Assembly (NCBI GenBank): GCA_002413325.1
Contig: DHWT01000191.1
Coordinates: 2,040-7,963, forward strand
Direction: 5' to 3'
Origin: Chitinophagaceae bacterium UBA5175
GTDB lineage: Bacteria; Bacteroidota; Bacteroidia; Chitinophagales; Chitinophagaceae
Length of the DNA stretch: 5,924 nucleotides
In this document: piece after piece, positions 1 to 4,947 of the stretch
How the letters are laid out: every line of letters starts with the position of its first letter
Position numbering within the stretch: the first letter of the stretch is position 1
Notes under the pieces: model-generated
What the model saw: only the letters and a program-made list of their open reading frames with translations
Told to the model about the DNA's origin: nothing
Databases searched by the model: none
Position numbers and translations under genes: made by a program

Positions 1-210
1 AAATTTTTGAATGAATATGAGCAAGTATCGGCCGAGCCGATCCAGTTGAAAGAAGACGGAAGGGTTACGATCCGGCAGGGACTTTTTATGGATCAGGAAG
101 CCAAAATATTAAAGATCGAAGGCAACCGGGTGAAAGTGGTGATCGAAAGTATCGGTTATACCCTGGTGGCTTCGATAGATAAAAAGAATTTGTCAACCCT
201 TACACACTAA
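1..210 (+). CDS. UpxY/NusG-like transcription antiterminator, C-terminal part (5' end cut by window edge)
   Basis: The reading frame is open from base 1 and ends at TAA 208-210, giving 69 visible residues; the TTG at 7-9 is an internal Leu codon, not a start. The visible part reads as a linker ending in a PIQL stretch, then a KOW-type beta-barrel (about visible residues 19-65) with RVTIRQGLF followed by KILKIEGNRVKVVIESIGY. This resembles the C-terminal domain of NusG paralogues (UpxY/RfaH-like) that sit first in Bacteroidota polysaccharide operons and help RNA polymerase read through the long transcript. The N-terminal NGN domain that contacts polymerase would lie left of the window and cannot be seen. 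The next gene, an export lipoprotein, begins only 2 bp after the stop, which supports a polysaccharide-specific NusG paralogue rather than housekeeping NusG, normally found beside secE and ribosomal protein genes. The usual KOW glycine (GPFxGxEG pattern) appears as Ala here (FMDQEAKI). The domain call is good; the subfamily is inferred from context. Confidence 0.8.
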   Translation, partial: KFLNEYEQVSAEPIQLKEDGRVTIRQGLFMDQEAKILKIEGNRVKVVIESIGYTLVASIDKKNLSTLTH

Positions 211-212
211 TT

Positions 213-1043
213 ATGCGTCGTATTCCTTTGCTGAAAAATCTTTTGTTTGCGATCCTTGGGTTATGGATCCTGCATACCATGAGTTCCTGCGGAAGCACCA
301 AGGGTATGATATTGGTTCGCGGACCTTTTGATACGGCGAAGCTGAGCAGGATCAACCCGGTGGAACCGGTCATCCGCAAAGGAGATATATTGAGTATTAT
401 TGTTTTCAGCGATAACCCGGAAGCAACTAAAATTTATAACCAGTCGCTCATCGGGTCTCCGTTTTCCAGCGCTACCAATGCTGTTTCTTTGGGTACGACT
501 CAGGAAAAAGGGAGCTCGTCACCATCAGCTCCGGGTTATGAGGTGGATTTAGACGGGAATATTATTTTCCAGGGGATCGGAAAAATTAAAATTGAAGGGT
601 TAACAAAAGCGGCATTGACTGATACGCTCAATGCAAGGCTGGGCCCCTTCCTCCAGCACCCTTACTATAGCATCCGGTTTCTGAATTATAAGTTTACCAT
701 GATGGGGGAAGTGGCCAAGCCGGGCGTAGTAAACATTCCAGGCGAAAAGATAAATATCCTGGAAGCCATTGCGCTGAGCGGGGAACTCACCCCGTTTGCT
801 AACCGGGATAGTGTATTTATCATCCGGGAAAATAATAATAAGCGGGAATTTGCCTGGCTGAATTTGACCAAACCGGAAATCATGGCGTCGCCCTATTATT
901 ACGTACAGCAAAATGATATCATCATCGTGGAGCCAACCAAGAAAAAAGCGGTGGCGAATGATATCGTAACCGCGCGCAATATCAGCCTGGCGCTGGCCTT
1001 TGTTTCAACCTTTGCCATCGTGTACAGTCTTTTTCGAAAATGA
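213..1043 (+). CDS. wza: Wza-like outer-membrane polysaccharide export lipoprotein
   Basis: This 276-residue protein is probably the outer-membrane channel that passes the finished polysaccharide to the cell surface. Residues 1-25 form a lipoprotein signal peptide: basic MRR, a hydrophobic core, and the lipobox MSSC with Cys26 as the lipidated residue. A polysaccharide-export domain spans about 50-155 (RKGDILSIIVF; GYEVDLDGNI; KIKIEGLT). It is interrupted by a Ser/Gly/Thr-rich loop at about 77-108. An SLBB domain follows at about 159-240 (MMGEVAKPGVVNIPG, ILEAIALSGELTPF, DSVFIIRE). The last 20 or so residues (about 256-274, ISLALAFVSTFAIVYSLF) form a hydrophobic helix placed like the Wza segment that builds the outer-membrane helical barrel. 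It is shorter than E. coli Wza (about 380 residues), apparently because it has fewer SLBB repeats. ATG 213 is chosen because it gives a full signal peptide; it lies 2 bp after the antiterminator stop and has no Shine-Dalgarno sequence. The gene for the partner kinase follows after 15 bp. The family call is firm; the symbol is by analogy. Confidence 0.93.
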   Translation: MRRIPLLKNLLFAILGLWILHTMSSCGSTKGMILVRGPFDTAKLSRINPVEPVIRKGDILSIIVFSDNPEATKIYNQSLIGSPFSSATNAVSLGTTQEKGSSSPSAPGYEVDLDGNIIFQGIGKIKIEGLTKAALTDTLNARLGPFLQHPYYSIRFLNYKFTMMGEVAKPGVVNIPGEKINILEAIALSGELTPFANRDSVFIIRENNNKREFAWLNLTKPEIMASPYYYVQQNDIIIVEPTKKKAVANDIVTARNISLALAFVSTFAIVYSLFRK

Positions 1044-1058
1044 TGAATTTTACTTTTT

Positions 1059-3476
1059 ATGCCTGAACAAAATAACGGAAACGAAGAGAACAACTTTTCG
1101 AATACGGAGATGTCCTGGAAAATCGGCCCGAGGGAATTTATTTTCAAATACCTGAAATTTATTCCCTGGATCATCATCTGTTCCGGGATCGCCCTGGTGT
1201 TGGGATATATAAAAATCAGGTACACCACCAATATTTTTCCGGTAAAGGCTTCCATGCTCATCAAGGACGAAGGCAAGGGCCAGGGCGGGGATCAGCGTTT
1301 TGATGAAATGTTCCTGAACCAGAAAAACGCCAACCTGAACAACGAGATCCAGATCCTGAAATCCAGGCCCGTACTGCAAAGAGTGGCCCGGGATCTCGGC
1401 ATTCAGATACGTTACTATAATAAGGGTAAGATCCGCGCAAGCCTGACCTATCCGGTGGCGCCCGTGCGTTTGGAGATCCCCAAACTGGCAGACCCGGAAG
1501 CGGGATTCAGCTTCGCCATAACCCTGGTCGGCAATAACCAGTTTCTCCTGGGGAAAGGCACCCAAAAATTTGTTTTTGGGCAACCCTTTACGGTCGGCCG
1601 CAACACCTGCGTTTTATACGGTAATCCATATTTCAATTTGAAAAGCCTGTCCAGCCCGGATTTCCTGATCAGTTATGCTCCGGTCAGCGCTTTGGCAGGC
1701 TGGCTTTTAGGCGATCTGGGTGTAGCGCAGGTAGATAACCAGGCAACGATCCTTTCCCTGTCTTATAAATCGGAAAACATAGAACTGGGGAAAGATATCC
1801 TGAATACACTCATGGCCATCTACGATTCATTGACCATCGAAGACAAAAACCGCATCGCCAATAATTCCCTGCACTTCATTGATAACCGGCTGGATACCCT
1901 GAAGTATGAATTAAATAACCTGGAAGGAGGAGCCAAGTCATTTATCGTTACCAACGATGCCTATAATATCGGGGAGCAATCCAAAATGTACCTGAGTGGT
2001 ATTGAGGCCAACGAGGGTAAAATTTTTGAATTTGAAACCCGGATCAAAGTGCTGGACTGGCTCCTGGCCTATATGGAAGCCCCTGAAAACCGGTACAAGC
2101 TGGTGCCCACGGTCCTGGGCATAGAAGAAAAGGTTTTGCTCCAATATGTTACAGACTTTAACAGCATGCAATTGGAACGGGATGCCAATCTCCGGACCAC
2201 CACGGAAAATAACCCGATGATCCGCAGCCTGGATGCTGCCCTGGAAAAGGTCAGGAACAATACCATACAGGCCCTGAAAAATGTAAGGCAATCTTATATC
2301 ATCGGAAAGAACAATCTCCAGCAACAGGGGTCAAAGATCCAAGACCAGTTAAAAACCATACCGGACAAATCCATGAGACTGGTGAATATTCAAAGAAGGC
2401 AGAAAATACTCGAGGACCTGTATTCCTTTCTGCTGCAAAAAAGAATGGAAACCAGCATATCGTCGGCTTCCACCATTTCCAATTCCAAAGTGATTGAACC
2501 AGCCCTGGCCTCCACGCGGCCGATTATCCCGGATACCGGGAAAATATATACGATCTACCTGCTCACCGGCATTTTACTGCCTGTTGGCGTTATTGCCGGC
2601 AGGGAACTGCTGCGCGATAAAGTATCCGGCCGCATAGATGTAGAAAAAGCAACCCGGGCGCCCATCCTGGCCGAGATCGGCCATTCGGAGGAGGATCAGC
2701 CCCTGGTCGTTACCCGCAACAGCCGCCGCTTTATAGCGGAGCAGTTCCGGATCCTGCGGAGCAACCTCAAATACATGACCATCAAAAAGGAAAACCCGAT
2801 CATCATGGTCACTTCTTCCTTCAGTTCCGAAGGAAAATCCTTTATCAGCACCAATGTGGCGGCCGTGCTGGCGCTGAGCGGGAAAAAAACCGTGTTGATG
2901 GAATTTGATATCCGTAAACCCAAGGTGCTGGAAGGATTGGGATTGAAACGCAAACTGGGCATCACCAATTATATCATCGGCCGCGCTTCGATTGATGACA
3001 TCATCATGCAGGTTCCCGGTTTCGACGATTTTTACGTGATTGCCTGCGGGCCGATTCCGCCGAATCCGGCCGAATTGCTGCTGGATAATAAGCTCGAAGA
3101 CCTGATGCGTGAAATACGGCAGCGGTTTGAAATCGTCGTGATGGATACGGCCCCGGTGGGCCTGGTCAGCGATTCCATCAGCCTGGGGAAATATGCCGAT
3201 TGTACGTTATACGTAATCCGGCAGGGCCATACCTACCGTAAGATATTACGACTCATAGATGATATGTACATAGAGAAAAAATTACCCGCGATCTCCCTGG
3301 TCATGAATGATGTAAAACTGGAAGGCGGGTATTACAGCGGCTATTATGGAGGATATGGCTACTATGGTGGCTATGGATATGGCATTGAATCGGGCTATTT
3401 CGAAAAACCCGCCAAAAAGAAAGGGGTGCCCCTCTACAAGCAGGTGGTCAGGTGGTGGAACAAATGGTTTTCTTAG
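1059..3476 (+). CDS. wzc: Wzc-like polysaccharide co-polymerase with cytoplasmic BY-type tyrosine kinase
   Basis: This 805-residue inner-membrane protein controls chain length and export together with the Wza-like channel. An N-terminal Wzz-type region holds TM1 (about 34-53). A large periplasmic part (about 55-495) follows, with long helical, coiled-coil-prone stretches (about 240-440), a GNVR-type segment (RLVNIQRRQKILEDLYSFLL, 440-459) and a Pro-containing approach (PALASTRPIIP) to TM2 (about 497-515). The cytoplasmic kinase carries the EX2RX2R oligomerisation motif (E561, R564, R567). Its Walker A is SFSSEGKS (587-594, K593), Walker A' is LMEFDIR (613-619), and Walker B is VVMDTAP (693-699). 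The tail has ten tyrosines within 758-780 as autophosphorylation sites, then a basic, Trp-rich end (781-805). It is longer than E. coli Wzc (about 720), with the extra length mainly periplasmic. The first Asp of the usual DxD in Walker A' is Glu615. ATG 1059 lies 15 bp after the upstream stop with no Shine-Dalgarno sequence. No cognate phosphatase gene (Wzb or PHP type) is visible. The family call is firm; kinase activity is inferred from motifs. Confidence 0.95.
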   Translation: MPEQNNGNEENNFSNTEMSWKIGPREFIFKYLKFIPWIIICSGIALVLGYIKIRYTTNIFPVKASMLIKDEGKGQGGDQRFDEMFLNQKNANLNNEIQILKSRPVLQRVARDLGIQIRYYNKGKIRASLTYPVAPVRLEIPKLADPEAGFSFAITLVGNNQFLLGKGTQKFVFGQPFTVGRNTCVLYGNPYFNLKSLSSPDFLISYAPVSALAGWLLGDLGVAQVDNQATILSLSYKSENIELGKDILNTLMAIYDSLTIEDKNRIANNSLHFIDNRLDTLKYELNNLEGGAKSFIVTNDAYNIGEQSKMYLSGIEANEGKIFEFETRIKVLDWLLAYMEAPENRYKLVPTVLGIEEKVLLQYVTDFNSMQLERDANLRTTTENNPMIRSLDAALEKVRNNTIQALKNVRQSYIIGKNNLQQQGSKIQDQLKTIPDKSMRLVNIQRRQKILEDLYSFLLQKRMETSISSASTISNSKVIEPALASTRPIIPDTGKIYTIYLLTGILLPVGVIAGRELLRDKVSGRIDVEKATRAPILAEIGHSEEDQPLVVTRNSRRFIAEQFRILRSNLKYMTIKKENPIIMVTSSFSSEGKSFISTNVAAVLALSGKKTVLMEFDIRKPKVLEGLGLKRKLGITNYIIGRASIDDIIMQVPGFDDFYVIACGPIPPNPAELLLDNKLEDLMREIRQRFEIVVMDTAPVGLVSDSISLGKYADCTLYVIRQGHTYRKILRLIDDMYIEKKLPAISLVMNDVKLEGGYYSGYYGGYGYYGGYGYGIESGYFEKPAKKKGVPLYKQVVRWWNKWFS
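3342..3377 (+). repeat. Tandem 18-bp repeat coding YYGGYG twice in the kinase tail
   Basis: Two adjacent 18-bp units (3342-3359 and 3360-3377) each encode the hexapeptide YYGGYG (residues 762-767 and 768-773 of the Wzc-like protein). The units differ at four bases (tat/tac, gga/ggt, gga/ggc, ggc/gga), all third codon positions and all synonymous. This fits an old duplication, or local expansion, kept for its protein sequence. The repeat forms the core of the Tyr/Gly-rich autophosphorylation cluster, which extends over 3330-3398. Confidence 0.85.
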
Positions 3477-3495
3477 TAAATCCTAAAACAAACGG

Positions 3496-4356
3496 ATGCG
3501 CATATCCCATTTTCTGGCCAGGGTTTTGAACCGGTTGCACTGGCTTTCTATATTCAATGCCACGGCTGCCATCCGGGTCAATCAGAAAAAGTTTATGATT
3601 CCGCTGCTGGGCGGGCAGGGTTATGATAACTTGCATTTGTCTGAACCCTGGATGACAGAGACCCTGCTGGCATTACGCCCCCTCTTTAATGGGGATTTTG
3701 TGGATGTCGGTGTGAACCTCGGACAGACTTTATTGAAAGCACATGCTGTATTTGACGGGGTGAATTATGTCGGTTTCGAACCCAATCCATCCTGCATACA
3801 CTATGTACAGGAACTGGTTCGTCGGAATGGGTTTCTAAAAACCCAATTACTTCCCGTGGCCGTAGGAGCGAAGACCGAAATTCTCAGGCTGAATTTTTTT
3901 TATGCAGATAAAAGTGATTCCTCGGCAACGATCATTGAGAATTTCAGACCCCTTTCCCCTACCGATCATTTTATTTTTGTTCCTGTTTTTGATCCTCAAC
4001 TGGTTTCCCATTTTCTTCCCGCCAACCCTTTCCCCATCCTGAAGATTGATGTGGAAGGCGCGGAACTGGAGGTGCTGCTGGGATTAAATGACTGGATAAA
4101 GGCCAATCATCCGCTGATCCTCCTGGAAATCCTGCCGGTCTATACAGCTGAAAACCAGTCCAGGCTGGACAGACAGCATAAAATTGAGGAATTGTTACAT
4201 ACCTGGAATTATAAAACAGCGCGTATAAAGAAAAAAAATCCGGTTGGTCTCGAATGGATTGATACCATTGGCGTTCATTCCACGATTGAAGATTGCGATT
4301 ACCTGCTCTGCCATGAATCGTTAACAAAAAAAATAACAGCCTGCTTCAACAGTTGA
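3496..4356 (+). CDS. FkbM-family SAM-dependent methyltransferase
   Basis: This 286-residue soluble protein probably transfers a methyl group from S-adenosylmethionine to a hydroxyl, most likely on a sugar of the polymer made by this locus. The Rossmann-like core is clear. Motif I is FVDVGVNLGQT (68-78; usual form DVGANxG, so Val replaces Ala). The acidic end of strand 2 is YVGFEPNP (91-98, E95). The hallmark FkbM strand is ILKIDVEGAELEVLLG (181-196), followed by HPLILLEI (205-212). About 60 residues precede motif I, and a C-terminal part of about 70 residues after the core (HTWNYKTARIKKKNPVGLEW) is typical of the family. ATG 3496 is the first start after the kinase stop, 19 bp away, with no Shine-Dalgarno sequence. 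The stop overlaps the start of the next gene by 4 nt. FkbM enzymes in surface-polysaccharide loci are common, but their acceptors are rarely known; the target here cannot be read from sequence. The family call is firm; the substrate is unknown. Confidence 0.9.
   Translation: MRISHFLARVLNRLHWLSIFNATAAIRVNQKKFMIPLLGGQGYDNLHLSEPWMTETLLALRPLFNGDFVDVGVNLGQTLLKAHAVFDGVNYVGFEPNPSCIHYVQELVRRNGFLKTQLLPVAVGAKTEILRLNFFYADKSDSSATIIENFRPLSPTDHFIFVPVFDPQLVSHFLPANPFPILKIDVEGAELEVLLGLNDWIKANHPLILLEILPVYTAENQSRLDRQHKIEELLHTWNYKTARIKKKNPVGLEWIDTIGVHSTIEDCDYLLCHESLTKKITACFNS
4353..4356 (+). promoter_or_regulatory. TTGA stop/start overlap coupling methyltransferase and acetyltransferase
   Basis: The TGA stop of the methyltransferase (4354-4356) overlaps a TTG start codon (4353-4355) in the +2 frame. 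The frame of the acetyltransferase is closed upstream by a TGA at 4314-4316, and no ATG or GTG lies between. The next ATG (4437) would remove the conserved N-terminal beta-helix coils. No Shine-Dalgarno sequence precedes the overlap. Translation of the downstream gene probably depends on re-initiation by ribosomes ending on the upstream gene. Confidence 0.72.
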
Positions 4357-4925
4357 ATTATTATAGCCACCCCAGCGCCGTCATTGACGAAAATTGCAGT
4401 ATCGGTGATGGAACGAAAATCTGGCATTTCTCCCATATCATGACCGGTTGCAGTATCGGGAAAAATTGCAACCTGGGGCAAAATGTGGTTGTTTCGCCCG
4501 GCGTGATCCTGGGAAATAATGTAAAAGTGCAGAACAACGTTTCCATCTATACGGGCGTGGTTTGTGAGGACGATGTCTTTCTCGGGCCTTCGATGGTATT
4601 TACCAATGTCATCAATCCGAGAAGTGCGATTACGCGGAAGGACCAATACAAAAAAACCATCGTCAGGAAGGGAGCCAGCATAGGCGCCAATGCCACGATT
4701 GTTTGCGGAAATGAAATCGGCGCCTTTGCCATGATTGGCGCCGGCGCCGTTATTACGAAACCGGTTCCTGCTTATGCATTGCTGGCGGGAAATCCCGCCC
4801 GGCAGATTGGTTGGATCAGTGAATACGGCCATCGCCTGCATTTTGATGCTTCAGGAAAAGCGGTTTGCACTGAAAGCGGTCAGCGCTATTCGCTGGATGG
4901 CAATACGGTCAGCCGGGTTTCATAA
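4353..4925 (+). CDS. wbpD: WbpD/WlbB-type UDP-2-acetamido-3-amino-2,3-dideoxy-glucuronate N-acetyltransferase
   Basis: This 190-residue cytoplasmic enzyme probably acetylates the 3-amino group of UDP-GlcNAc(3NH2)A with acetyl-CoA, giving UDP-2,3-diacetamido-2,3-dideoxy-glucuronate. It is a left-handed beta-helix (hexapeptide-repeat) acyltransferase. Repeats run through about 8-70 (HPSAVIDENCSIGDG, GCSIGKNCNLGQN, GVILGNNVKVQNNVSI) and resume at about 105-135 (KGASIGANATIVCG, IGAGAVIT). Features I associate with the WbpD/WlbB branch are IWHFSHI (23-29), QNNVSIYTGV (60-69), the loop GPSMVFTNVINPRS (78-91) and the ending NPARQIGWISEYG (147-159). Length matches the family (about 190). The TTG start is chosen because MNYYSHPSA matches the usual family N-terminus and no ATG is available upstream. 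The neighbour downstream is the oxidase of the same pathway. A related 3-N- or 4-N-acetyltransferase acting on another nucleotide sugar cannot be excluded, but the motif set and the neighbour favour this one. Confidence 0.9.
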   Translation: MNYYSHPSAVIDENCSIGDGTKIWHFSHIMTGCSIGKNCNLGQNVVVSPGVILGNNVKVQNNVSIYTGVVCEDDVFLGPSMVFTNVINPRSAITRKDQYKKTIVRKGASIGANATIVCGNEIGAFAMIGAGAVITKPVPAYALLAGNPARQIGWISEYGHRLHFDASGKAVCTESGQRYSLDGNTVSRVS

Positions 4926-4947
4926 AAAAATTCAATATATACTTTTA

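Noticed and set aside
7..210. Complete 67-residue small protein starting at TTG 7
   Set aside because: The frame is open through base 1 and the product is the KOW half of a NusG-like protein, so this is the end of a cut gene rather than a small complete one.
3330..3398. Tyr/Gly-rich low-complexity DNA as a sign of assembly error or a mobile repeat
   Set aside because: The reading frame is kept, differences between units are synonymous, and tyrosine-rich tails are expected in this kinase family.
1059..3476. Split co-polymerase/kinase (two-gene arrangement as in Gram-positive CpsC/CpsD) or a frameshift
   Set aside because: The frame is continuous through TM2 into the kinase domain, with all motifs in order and no internal stop.
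4737..4748. Perfect 12-bp palindrome GGCGCCGGCGCC, with further GGCGCC copies at 4683 and 4719
   Set aside because: All copies fall on Ile/Gly-Ala codons of the hexapeptide repeats, and no T-run follows the palindrome; it is explained by coding and is not a terminator or operator.
4299..4841. Antisense open frame of 180 codons opposite the acetyltransferase
   Set aside because: It lies wholly over conserved sense genes, shows no recognisable motif, and follows from the codon pattern of the sense strand. The same applies to other antisense frames at 1050-1583, 1938-2324, 3971-4327 and 5359-5856.
4926..4947. A-run and AT-rich gap as a possible terminator
   Set aside because: There is no GC-rich inverted repeat before it, and the next gene belongs to the same pathway.
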